From Microplitis mediator (taxonomy: Eukaryota; Arthropoda; Insecta; Hymenoptera; Braconidae): a DNA stretch of 64,000 bases. Below are positions 50,395-62,400 of this stretch, piece after piece. Numbering within the stretch: position 1 is the first letter of the stretch; each line of letters begins with the position of its first letter. The notes under the pieces are model-generated. The model worked only from the letters and a program-made list of their open reading frames with translations, was not told where the DNA came from and searched no databases. A program made the translations under genes and the position numbers. The DNA is taken from the NCBI RefSeq assembly GCF_029852145.1, contig NC_079973.1, positions 26,678,422 through 26,742,421 on the forward strand, read 5' to 3'.

Positions 50395-52196
50395 TTATTT
50401 AATTATTAATGTATTGGTGGTATTGTTCATGTCCTCTTGCATCTGAGCCCTGTCGCGGATTTTCGTACACATCAGCGTGTACTCGAGCACTCCGACCCTC
50501 ACGTTCATTTCCGCTATCTCGGATTTCAATTTCGTGATGGTTTTCTTAATGTTTATAAGAGGCGCTGGTGATAATTTTTTAAAATTAATGTACGACTATA
50601 AAAGACTTTTATAAAATATTTTAAAAACTCACTTCCGTCAGTCATACTGGAGCCACGTTCGTCCATTTCTTTCTTCACTTGCTCTAGTTCATCGGTCAAT
50701 TTATTTAATGTACGGGTGCGCTCCGTTACTCCGCCGCTTACGTCACGATAATGTTCTTTTATTTTTAATAACTCCTCCTGAAAAATTTTTTTTGTTAATG
50801 ACAAAGAATTTTTGAGTCTTCTGCAGAGTAAATTTATAAAAATTACTTGAAGAACTCGGAATTCATTTAGAGTAGGCTCCAATTGTTTATTGAGATACAT
50901 TTCCCGCATTTTTATTTTGTCCAACGTGTTACCGATGTCCGTATGTAATTTATCTAATTGATTCTTTGTACCATTCAAACCAGTTGATATGTTTGCTCTC
51001 AGCTGTTTCATCTGTTCTAGATGCGATCTCCAATCTCTGGAATCTAAAATAAAATTTTTCATATCGAAGTTTAAACTAAACGATTTAAATATTACCCACA
51101 CTTTGAAATTTTTCCCAGTCCCATAATTTTATTTAGAAAAAATACTATGGCCGAAAATAGACCGATTCAATTATCGACCAACTTTCGGCCTGTCAATAAA
51201 ATTTTACGGCTTCGACGTGATTTCGGTCAAATATTTTTACCCGGGATTTTATTACTTATTTCAAAATAAACTACCAGTTTTTATGGTGACTTTTAGCTGA
51301 GGAAGAACACGTTCCAGCTCAAGCTTCCACTCTTCAGCATCTGTTTGAGATTCCAATATATTGTCCGGCTTCTGTACGTCTTCCTAAATTTAAAAAAATA
51401 CCCAGTATTCAAATAGACAAATATATTTTTATAAAAATTACCATTGTCTTGCCATATAGTTTAGTAATGTCATCAATGTGCAGTATGTCATCATCCTCGT
51501 CATCATAATCAGCCATCATTTCTTCCTCAACTTTTTCTAAAATCAACTCAGCCTCATCGTCTTCTATTTCTGGCTCCTGATCCGGCTCATCCGCTGGAAT
51601 TTCAGCTCTAAAAATAATCAAATATTCATTTTTGTATTTAAATTTTTAAAAAACTAAATATTTAATCCCCAATTTAAAAGTATCACATACTTTTTCCATT
51701 TGAACTTCGATACTTTTATCGCCTGGTCAGCCAAATTGTCCAGCACATAAATCGCATGTTCACCAACACCCTGCTTTAATTTATTCGGGGGAAACTCAAC
51801 TGCGGCTATTTCTTTGACATGATCCAAGATCAATGCTATCGTAGCATTAGGATCGTCTGATTCTTGGGGTTGTTCAAAATTTTTACCAGCTTTCCTTACC
51901 AACCAGGCAGCTAACGATGAAAATAAATAAAACTGCTCGCCAGGATTTGTCGGTATCACAAAATAATGCCTGTTTAAATAAATATAAACTTATCAATAAA
52001 TATACTAAACAAAATAATTAAAATAAATAATAAATTACCTATTGATTGGTTTCATTTTTAATTCTTGAACAAATTCATTGTCATAATTTAATATTTTTAA
52101 TTTTTCTATCAAATCTTCCATACGTACATTACTAATATATGACGCTGATGGTGCATCATTGTCATCAACAATTATTTTAGCTGAATCACGAAACAT
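50395..52196 (-). CDS. IFT57: Intraflagellar transport protein 57
   Basis: IFT-B peripheral subunit needed for cilium assembly; in insects it matters in ciliated sensory neurons. Seven exons (52196-52039, 51969-51691, 51607-51442, 51383-51275, 51043-50847, 50777-50633, 50564-50395) join in frame to give 407 residues (human about 429). The N-terminal globular, calponin-homology-like part contains FVIPTNPGEQFYLFSSLAAW and GEHAIYVLDNLADQAI. An acidic hinge follows (EPEIEDDEAE, ADYDDEDDDI). The rest is a long coiled coil ending in the conserved VGVLEYTLM block. All splice sites are GT-AG. It is head-to-head with CNIH4, which suggests shared promoter DNA rather than shared function. Confidence 0.93.
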
Positions 52197-52612
52197 ATTA
52201 ATATTAATTATGTCTGGTATATTAATAAATTACTTGAATTTATTTAAAGAAAATAAATGTTTGACATGACATGGACTGTCATCAATTATAATTCATAACA
52301 AATTGATAACTTGGTATATAAAATGCATCATAAATCATCATTCGATCACAACAAACCTAGAAATAATAATATTTTAAATGTTGGCAATGATTTGTCTCAA
52401 TTAAACAGTCGGTACAATCGTCGGCATATTCTTTGATGTTTACTGACGTTAAATAAAATAAGGGTGTAAATGTTAAGTGATGTAATTAAAAAAAAGAAAT
52501 AAAAAAAATAGCATAGTAAAATAATAAAAATAGTTGTTAGTAGGAAATAATATATATAAATATTTAAAATATATGATTAATATTTGAAAGTTAAAACTTA
52601 ATCGAGACTAGA
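52197..52612. promoter_or_regulatory. Bidirectional promoter region, IFT57 / CNIH4
   Basis: 416 bp between the start codons of two divergent genes, AT-rich, with no clear X-box (RFX) site recognised despite IFT57 being a ciliary gene. Confidence 0.5.
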
Positions 52613-54120
52613 ATGACTTTTTTACCTGAGGCACTTCTGTTTGCAATCGCGCTTCTGGATACTGGAGCTATACTTTTTTTGCTGGTGTATTTTGTATCCT
52701 TTTTTAATTGTTAATTTATTATTCATGATTAATTAGCTATTATTAGTAATTAATTACTTTTTTTCATTGTTTGAATACGAGTTTTTTTAGGTTAATGAGT
52801 TAAAAAACTCTGGTGACTTCTAGAGTTTTTTTTATTTATTTTAAATTTTACAAAAGCGCGCGTAGTTTTGAATTTTTAAAATTGGTTTTTCTTAACAAGT
52901 TATAGGTAATTGCATTGTCTGATCTTGAGTGTGATTATTTGAATGCACGACAATGCTGTTCGAGATTAAATAAGGTATTGATTTATTATTTATTATTAAT
53001 TGTTCAAATGAAGTGCGCGGTATTGATAATTCATATATTTATTGACATGATGATAAAATGTATGCATAAGAAAAGGCGGTAGGGTAAAACTGGCTTGAAA
53101 AATTTTAAAATATTAATTATTTTGAATAAAAAATTTTCAAATTCAATTATTTGAATAAAATTGTTCTTAATGTGTTTGAAATGCCTGAAATTGGACGGAA
53201 AAAAATTGTCCATTTTACCTCCACTTTCCAACTACAAGTAATTAAATTCATACTTACAAGAAATAGATTTTTACTTATAATGAGTAATAAAAAATGGTTT
53301 ACGTTAATTAATATATGAATTAGAATGAGTGTGAATGTGTACAAATGAGTGCATTTTTTATAAATATTATTTTTTAAATTATTTACTCTATTTATTTACA
53401 ATTTTAAATTTGTCTGATGTCTGCTACATTTAAGATACCGAAGTTAGCCGTCGTCTAATAATTTTTGGATTTTTTTTAATCAATAAATTATATAAAAAAA
53501 TTGCACCTTAAGTTTTTTAAATTTTCTACACGTGCATTTTTTTAGTTTTTGTTTTTTCTTAATTGATTTGGTAAAAAAAAAAAAATCAAAAAATTACTAA
53601 GTGTCTGCTAACTTCAGGATCTTCTACATTTACCCTCATGAGTTAGAAATACAGCCGACGTTTAATCAAAACAATGAGTTACAAATACTAGTAATTAATT
53701 TTTATTTCCAGTGGATAATACCAAAGATATTCGCTCATAGTTTTTTGGATGTTTTGATGCTGATACACGGGCAGTGGTTACTTGCACTAGTAAATCTTCC
53801 AATGACCATGTGGCTGTGTTATGAATATTTTACAATACCCCGAGGTAACCTTGGTGTCTTTGATCCTACTGAAATACACAACAGAGGTCAACTAAAAAAA
53901 CATAATCGAGACTGTATGATTTACCTTGGATATAATCTTATATTCTTTTTCATCTATCTTTACTGGTAAGTTACCTTCACATTAAACTTTATCCTCCCCC
54001 TGTAATTAATAATTCCTTGTCATTAATAACACTAAAATTATTTTTAATTACAGCTTGATAATAGCGCTACTGAGAGGCGATCCGATAAACAGAGAAGACG
54101 ATGATAATGTTCAGTTTTAG
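52613..54120 (+). CDS. CNIH4: Protein cornichon homolog 4 (ER export cargo receptor)
   Basis: Cornichon-family membrane protein that loads cargo such as GPCRs into COPII vesicles. Four exons (52613-52693, 52906-52974, 53712-53965, 54054-54120) give 156 residues. The first helix (ALLFAIALLDTGAILFLLVYF) is followed by the family motif ALSDLECDYLNARQCCSRLN. Further membrane helices follow (FLDVLMLIHGQWLLALVNLP, YLGYNLIFFFIYLY), then a cytosolic acidic tail ending DDDNVQF. The block NLGVFDPTEIHNRG is the cornichon family signature region. It is slightly longer than human CNIH4 (about 139). Intron 2 contains a nested pair of MITEs. Confidence 0.92.
53325..53639. mobile_element. Outer hAT-like MITE interrupted by a second MITE
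   Basis: It begins ATGAGTGTGAATGT and ends ACATTTACCCTCAT (degenerate reverse complement). The flanks are GAATTAGA (53317-53324) and GAGTTAGA (53640-53647), an 8-bp duplication with one change. It is the same family as 3808-3954. It lies in CNIH4 intron 2 and is split by the element at 53432-53623. Confidence 0.7.
53432..53623. mobile_element. Inner hAT-like MITE, copy 1 (192 bp)
   Basis: The ends AAGATACCGAAGTTAGC and GCTAACTTCAGGATCTT are inverted repeats. The flanks are perfect 8-bp duplications, CTACATTT at 53424-53431 and 53624-53631. The insertion interrupts the outer element. A second copy of the same length is at 54312. Confidence 0.88.
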
Positions 54121-54311
54121 AGTAGAGAAATTAATCAAGTTAATACTTTTTATACATTTTTCAAATTAAAACATCACCTTGTCGTCGAAATATCTAAACC
54201 ACCATATTTGTACTTCATATTTTTCGTGCGTGCATCTACATAAACTAACAAAAATTTACAATTATTTAGGTAGTAAATATATTTAATTTATTCAAATGAT
54301 AACTAAATGTC

Positions 54312-54503
54312 ATGATACTGAAGTTAGCCGGCGTCTCATAATTTTTTGATTTTTTTTTTAATAATAAATTATAAAAAAAAAAAAGATTTGAAAAAATTGC
54401 ACCTGTAGTTTTTTAAATTTTCTACATGTGCATTTTTTAAAAATTGATTTGCTGAAAAAAAACAACCGAAAATTACTAATTGTCTGCTAACTTCAGAATA
54501 ATA
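54312..54503. mobile_element. Inner hAT-like MITE, copy 2 (192 bp)
   Basis: Same family and length as copy 1: it starts ATGATACTGAAGTTAGC, ends GCTAACTTCAGAATAATA and shares the interior TTTTAAATTTTCTACATGTG. Flanked by perfect TAAATGTC at 54304-54311 and 54504-54511. It lies about 190 bp past the CNIH4 stop, so it may be inside the 3' UTR. Confidence 0.88.
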
Positions 54504-54929
54504 TAAATGTCTACAATTATAAAATTTGATTTACTAAAAATATTCATACTGATATTGAATAATATTTATATTTCTAGTCCTATTGATTAAATAATATTCA
54601 TAAATATATATTTTATTTTAAATCCTCAACACGACAAGTTAATTAACTCATAGTCATAATTAATCACAACTTCCCTGGCATTAATTTTATTTATTAACTT
54701 TCTATTTAAATCCACTAATTATCATATCAATTAAATATTCAATTTTTTTAACGTCTGGTAAAATGTTAAATGCGAGTGTTACGAAGGTCAGCGAGTTTTA
54801 AATAAAGTAAAAAAAAAAACGTTATAAAGTTTAAGTTAATGTTACAGTAAAATTAGATTTCTCCAAGAAATCGATTCCCAGATAATTTAACTCGATGATG
54901 ATAAGCTTTAGTTTTCTCAAGGACTTATT

Positions 54930-55110
54930 TAAAAGCGCGCGCGCTTCCATCATTTTTAAATAATCAATTTTTTTTTTTTAAAAACCAACCGCGCGCGCTT
55001 ATCACAACACGCGCGCCTCCTACCCCTTAAATATAAGCGCGCGCATGCGCAGTCGCTTACTGCGCATGTCAAAAAATGGCGCCGGCGGTACTGTCATGCG
55101 CACTCTGCCG
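54930..55110. promoter_or_regulatory. CpG-rich block with NRF1-like GCGCATGCGC motifs, upstream of PLC-beta
   Basis: Repeated CGCGCGC runs (54938, 54990, 55012) lead to GCGCGCATGCGCAG and ACTGCGCATG, matching the NRF1/Ewg palindrome. It is about 1.4 kb 5' of the PLC start codon, with leader-like sequence after it (55440-56448). Likely the PLC core promoter. A non-AT block of the same kind precedes TBL2. Confidence 0.5.
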
Positions 55111-55399
55111 CGAATATCTAGTATAACTACAAATATATTTATATACATATATGTACATACATATTCATCTGCATATATATGTATATACGTATATATATAC
55201 ACTATCAATTTTATTTGGCTTATCCTACTTGATCCAGCGTGATATGTGAGCAGGCTCCGTGAAATTACATATTAATTGTACATATACAGTATATATGTAT
55301 ATATATGTCAAAGTCGAGTAGTGACAGTAGTGATTGTTGACAAAGTATATATTCTACCACACGTAGACTTGCGCACGCTGTGTATTTAATTTTTATTGG

Positions 55400-56448
55400 T
55401 GTTGGTATGTAATGTAGTAATGGTTGCTTGTTCACTCGAGCTATCAGGGTAAAGTAGAGTTTTGTGTGTAGGTGAGAGTATCAAGAGGAAACAGAGGAAA
55501 CGGAGGAAAGAAACTGCTGGTAGTTCTGCCGCGAGTTGCCAGTGCGGGTGACAGTGAACGTCGTGTGTTCGTGTTACGAGCTGGTCAGTCGTATCAGTTT
55601 CAGTTGCCCTGAAGATCTATCAGCAGCAGTATCAGGAGCAGCATCACCATCAGTATCATAACAAATATAAACTAGTATCCAGGTGACACGTAACGTCATT
55701 TTTAAGTAATAGCTAATAAATAAACGTTAATAAAACGTATAAATATCTTGTACCCATGTACATAGATAAGGTCTAGGTCTAGGTCTAGGTCTAGTCATCG
55801 TGTCATCATGACAGTTATCGTCGAGCTTAAAAAGACAGTGGTATTGACGCAGAACTGTGGGGTTTATCGGGTGACTTTGTTGATGGTATAGAGCTTATTT
55901 AATTGTCAATGTCCTTCCGGGTTGAGGAGCTGGAGGTACTTACCTCGAAGTCGTCGTTATCGTCCCCGCAAGGGTACTGTCAACACACGATAATAATAAA
56001 CGAGACAATTGACAAGGCTTTACCCTCATTGTTATTCCACGTCTTGTTGTCATACGAGCTCAAGTTATTTCGACAATTTACCACCGAGAGAAGATAAACT
56101 TGATATATTGTTCCGGGAAGTCTCCTGGAGATATTTACGTTGGTATATAAATAAATAAATATATATCAATAAGTAATAACACATCTATTAATATTTTTTA
56201 ATAATGATAACAATCATGTCAGTGATCAGTTATTTTTAGTAACGCCCTAAGGTTCATTAATTACCTTTATCTACTCACGTGATTACTTACTTGGCATTTT
56301 CTATTCACTTTCCCTACTGACCAGTGTAGTTTCCTCGGTCTCCAGGTAACGTCAGTCTTCTGGCACCGAGTTGTCGTCGTTGTTAGGAAATATAACAGCA
56401 ACGTGATCAGAGTAATCGGGAATAAATCGGGAGTAAATAGACAGCAAG
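55400..56448 (+). other. Probable 5' leader of the PLC-beta gene
   Basis: Balanced-composition sequence with CAGCAGCAGTATCAGGAGCAG-type runs (from 55619) and several short upstream ORFs, ending at the PLC ATG. A donor-like CAG|GTGACA near 55680 suggests an untranslated intron. The precise leader structure is unknown. Confidence 0.35.
55768..55796. repeat. Short hexamer array (AGGTCT)n
   Basis: Four perfect head-to-tail copies of AGGTCT follow GATA in the presumed PLC leader. A simple repeat, not a telomere array. Confidence 0.7.
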
Positions 56449-59400
56449 ATGATGGCCAACAATAAACAGCCCTCGATAAACGCGGTCCAGACAAAACCCG
56501 TGGAGGTTTCGCCGCAGCTGCAAGCCGGAGAGAAATTTATAAAATGGGATGAGGTATTTTTTCATTTTTATTACTACGCAAATATATACTTTTATATTTA
56601 TCTTACACTCCAATGTTTACTTAACGCTGATAATTCTAATGAACTATTTACATAATTTGCTTGTTCAATATAATTATAATTATCATTTTTATTGTGTAAG
56701 AATATATTTATCTAAGCAAATACTCGATTAATGTAATTTATAATTAACTAGTAAAATTATCACTCAAATAAAAAAAATTTTTTATTCAATTGCAGGACTC
56801 CGGAGTGGGTACTCCGGTTACGCTGAAAGTTGATGAGTTTGGATTTTACTTATACTGGATCGACCAAAATAACGAAGTAGACATGCTGGACATCGCGGTG
56901 ATAAGAGACACCAGGACTGGAAAATATGCAAAAGTACCGAAGGTATTTTATCCAACAATTAATATCGTTAATGTTTTTTTAATTACATAACGATAATGAG
57001 CATGAATATGGTAGACAATATTTTTATTTTATTATTAATTAACGTCCAGAGTCTCGAGTCTAGACACAACTAAGATAAAAAAAATTACAAAGCTCAGCAG
57101 AGACATAATTTAAATGCCAGCTCAGAGTTTTATCAGAGTCGTGATCGCTGCTAATGGGTAACTTACATTAAAGTTACCTGGAATCTCTATAATTATATCG
57201 TTATTGCATAGAGACGATGCCGATGACGCACATCACTGTTATGCGACATAATAATTATTGATAAAATTATAAATAGAATATATATTACCTACTTTACCCT
57301 TTATTTATTTATTTATTTAATGTACATGTATGTATATACATTTTTTATATATTTATTAATCTTACCTACTTAGACAGTAGGTCACGAGTTTAAATGAATG
57401 AGAAAAAGTAATCTTTGAGTTGTTTTACAAGTAAACTACGAGCAACATCCATTGTAATGTCTCTTATTCAGTGTCGAGTTGTCAATTTCAATACAAAACT
57501 TGTGACAATGCATTAAGATATTATTTATCAATATATATATATGCATATACTTATTTAATTGTGTAGCTCAATAGTACTTCTTGTATAGGTTTACATAATA
57601 TGTTTGTTTAGAAATATATATATGTATGTATGTAATAATAAAATATAAATTTATAGGATCCAAAGTTAAAGTCACTAGTGACAATGGGGTCGCAAGACTG
57701 CCTAGAGGAAAAAACTTTGACCATCTGCTATGGATCAGACTTCGTTAATGTCCAATTTATAAACTTCTGCACGACAAAAGCGGAAATAGTGCGGCATTGG
57801 ACAGATCAGTTGCTACAATTGGCGTATAATTTAACTTCACTTAATAGCAGTGTCACTGCATTTTTACAAAAAGCCCACACGAAATTAGTACTGGGCGCTG
57901 ATAAATCTGGTAAAATTTCAACCAAAAAGTAAGTTGATTTTTTTTAAATTTAGTTTACATTTAAAATTATGATGGAATTTTAATTATGTAAATATTTATT
58001 TCAACAGTATAATTAAAATGTTTACGACAAATAAAGAGGACCGAAAACGCGTTGAAAAGGCACTTGATATTTCTTCTCTGCCATCTGCCAAGGTAATATA
58101 TATATATTTATATACAAGTTTGTAATAATAATAATTATTGTTAATATTTATTTAAAGACTAATTGTTTTATGGCCGGGTAATTAGTCGGATTGGTTTAAA
58201 AAAAATATTATGTGTCCGTAGCATGCGTTAATTTTTTTAGTGGCACGCTGCCAAAATTACCATTAACTTTTATATTCGTGCATTAAAATTTTTGAAGGCG
58301 ACCTTGGGTGCACTAAAGAGCCATATGTGTACTGATATGAGCTTGATGTCTTTTAAAATGTCGTAAATCAAGTCGATGGGACATTTATAGTTATTTAATA
58401 AAAATAGATTAATTATAAGATTGCTGAGTAAATATTATTTTTAAAATGTCTGTTTAAATTGTGATTTGAATATATAAATTTTAGTATATACATATACAAG
58501 TAATACTGGATTATCTTGGACACGCGCGATGTAGGTATTGTGTAACTTGAATTATAAGTTACAAAACATGCCTGAATACCCTTGAAAATTATCGGTGTTT
58601 ATAAGCATTACGAGTAATGTCTATTACGTGATGAAAAATATTTTGTCTTTTAAATTTTTTTAAATTACGTTTACATTTTTCTTTAATGTCACTTTGTTTT
58701 TATTAAAGACCCTCGTATTGTGTTATATATTTATTTGTTTAAGTATATGTCTGAGTGTAAACTCTACACTGTAAAAAATCGGGGATTACGGATTTTATTT
58801 CGGTTGAAATTCACTCGGAGTTTGGGTACGGAGTCAATAGGGAGTTCGTGATCTAGATTTTATTCAAATCCGCATTCACTCCGATTCGGAGTTTCGATAT
58901 TAAAATAAGTTCTCATTCGGAGTAAATTTTACTCCAAGAGAAATAAATAATAACACGGTCATCTACTCGGGATTTAATCTGCGTTCACTCTGAAAATTTT
59001 TTACTTAAGGAGAGATAAAATAATTGTCTAGATATTTAAAAATTTTACCAGCTACAGTGATATATTTTAAAAAATTTTCTCTACTATAATTCGTATAAGA
59101 AATAAAATTAAAAAAAAAATAAATAAAAAATTAAACCGGTGAGACTGCACAATATATTTAAGAAGTTAAATACAATTGGCATGACTCCAAATATATATGA
59201 CGAATAAGTAATGAATTAATTTTATCATCTTCAATATTTTATTTTGACACGTCAGTTATAACTTTAACGAGAATTAAAATATATAAAACCAATGATGCAG
59301 ACTAATATTTAAAATTATATAATAATAAATGTTATTATTATTTAATTTATCGTTTTCAGACTGACTCGGTCCCGCTGCAAAAGTTTCAATTTAAAGACTT

Positions 59401-62400
59401 CTACAATTTCTACAAGTCGCTAACCCAGAGGACGGACGTTGACAAAGTCTTTGATGAGATAGTCGGCGGTAACAGCAAACGCCGATTGATGTCAACATCG
59501 CAATTTGTTGATTTTCTTAATAAATCACAGCGTGATCCTCGACTCAATGAAATATTATATCCGTACGCGAACGACGCCCGAGCACGAGATATTATCAATC
59601 AATACGAACCGGATAAAAATAACGCCAGTCGAGGACAGTTGAGTTCCGATGGCTTTCTTAGGTATTTAATGAGCGAAGATAATCCAATTGTTGCTATGTC
59701 AAAGTATGAGCTCGACGACGATATGGATCAACCTCTTGCTCATTATTTTATCAATTCTAGTCACAATACTTATCTCACAGGTAATTTATATTTAATGTCT
59801 AGTCGTTAGTTTTAAAAATTACGCACTTTCTTTTAAAAATTTTACGTCAATGACATTTAATATGACGTTAATATGACTAAGTATTTTTAGTATTATTATT
59901 ATTATTATTATATTTATTTTATTAACAGGCCATCAACTTACGGGAAAAAGTTCCGTGGAAATATACCGGCAGTGTTTACTCTCAGGTTGTCGCTGCGTTG
60001 AATTAGATTTCTGGAATGGAAAATTTGACGAGCCTGTAATAGTTCATGGGTAAAAAAAAAGAGAATTATCATTTAAACTTTTAAATTATTTTCGCTTAAT
60101 ATTTTTTCATCGGCTAGTTTATTTACTTTTTTAAATTTAGAGTACGCAGTAAAAAATATTCTGTAGAATTAAAAATTAAATTATCACATAAAAATTATAA
60201 ATCAATTTTTTTTTTAATCTTTAAAAATTAAAAAATTTCGAACTCTACTGAGTTAAAAAGAAATTAGGAAGTAAAACATAAAACATATTTTTAAAATGTC
60301 AATTTGACACAATTGGTCTGTGTAAAAAAAAAATTAGCGGACCATTTCCAACTAATATAAATTTTTATTATTTTTTATTGCATATTTATTAAAGTAGACG
60401 GGTTACAAATTCTAATCAATTTAATTTAAATGCAAAAATTAAAATTTCGAATTTTTTTATACGCCCCCATAATTACCGGGGCATTCCCGTATTCGCATCA
60501 CTTGTAATGCGATATAATTATCTGTATATATTTTATCAGATACACATTTGTGCCTGAAATATGCGCTCGGGATGTAATCGAGGCGATTGCTGAGAGTGCC
60601 TTCAAAACATCCGAATTTCCGGTTGTGCTCAGTTTCGAGAATCATTGCAATCCCCGTCAACAGGCTAAGATTGCTCAGTATTGTAGAGAGTATTTTGGTG
60701 ATATGTTGCTTGACTCTCCCCTCGATTCGCATAAGGTATTGCTAGCTGTAGTTGCTAAAACATATTATTATTATTATTGTATAGTACTCACCTATAATTA
60801 GATTTTCAGCTAAACGCCGTAAATAATTCATCTATTTATGTGTCAAGTGTCTGTTTATTTAAATAAATTTTTTTTTATTTGTGCTGTAGCTGTTGCCAGG
60901 TCACGTGCTTCCACCGCCGTCGCTGTTGAAGCGCAAGATAATAATAAAGAATAAAAAGAAACACCGTAACCACAAGAAAGACAAGAAGCATCACCACACG
61001 GACCAGGCTGCTCAGGGTGTTCAAGTGACTGAGAGCAACGGCGTAAGTCAGCAGGTTGACGGTGAGAATGGACCCCCGCCTGACGTAGTCCCGCAAACTG
61101 AAGTTGAAGGCGAGCAGCCGATGGGCAACGGCGTGTCCCACAGTCCGGCGATGCTCCAGCAGCGACAGAGCAGCAAAGACAGCAACCAGGATGATGATGA
61201 TGACGAAGATGAATCCAGCACCGAGGAAGACGAGTCGAATGTCGAAGACATAAAGCTGAGAATGGATGACAAAGTAGCAGCGACTGACAAAGTCGCATCT
61301 ACTGCTAAAGAAACCGAAGCTGGTGCTGAAATATCAGCACTCGTAAATTATGTACAGCCAGTGCACTTCAATAGTTTTGAAATTGCTGAAAAAAAAAATC
61401 GTATGTATGAAATGTCTTCGTTTGATGAAAAACAAGCGACAACTTTACTTAAAGAAAGACCAGTGGAATTTGTCAACTACAACAAACATCAACTATCTCG
61501 TGTGTATCCGGCTGGAACGCGATTCGACTCGAGTAATTTTATGCCTCAAGTATTTTGGAATGCCGGCTGTCAGTTGGTAGCTTTAAATTACCAAACTCTC
61601 GATTTAGCTATGCAGCTAAACCTCGGAATCTTCGAGTATAATCAGCGTTGCGGTTATTTGCTGAAGCCAGAATTCATGAGACGTGAAGATCGTCGTCTGG
61701 ATCCGTTCGCTGAGTCAACAGTCGACGGCATAATTGCAGGGACCGTTCAAATTCACGTGATATCTGGTCAGTTTTTGAGTGACAAGCGTGTGGGCACTTA
61801 CGTCGAGGTTGATATGTACGGGCTGCCAGCAGACACCGTCCGCAAGAAGTTCAGAACTAAAATAGTACCAAACAACGGTATCAACCCAGTCTACGACGAT
61901 GAGCCATTTGTATTTAAGAAGGTCGTATTGCCCGAGCTCGCGTCTCTCCGCATCACCGCTTACGAAGAGTCCGGGCGGTTCATTGGCCATCGAGTGCTTC
62001 CAGTGGTGGGTCTCTGTCCGGGATACCGACACGTGACTCTGAGAAATGATTGCGGTCAGCCACGTCCTCTGGCCAGTCTCTTTCTCCATGTCATTGTTAA
62101 GGACTACGTACCTGACGGATTCAATGACTTTGCCGAGGCCCTTGCCAACCCCATTAAGTATCAATGCGAGTTAGAAAAGAGAGCCAAGCAATTGGAGCGG
62201 CTGATGGACATTGATGAGGGATTGGAAGGAGAAACTGACGTAAGTATTTTCTTTATTTCCATTACATTTACTATAGATTTTTATATTTAATTGGGAGTTA
62301 TTACTAACAATGTGTGTTGGTGTGTTTGTGCTTACTAACATTCTTCTAGGAGAAAGATAAAGATAAGGATAAGGATAAAGACAAAGAAAAAGATAAAGAT

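Noticed and set aside
55768..55796. AGGTCT array as an interstitial telomere
   Set aside because: The unit is not TTAGG and there are only four copies.
60855..61298. Minus-strand ORFs opposite the PLC-beta linker
   Set aside because: Produced by the low-complexity Lys/His and acidic coding sequence on the other strand.
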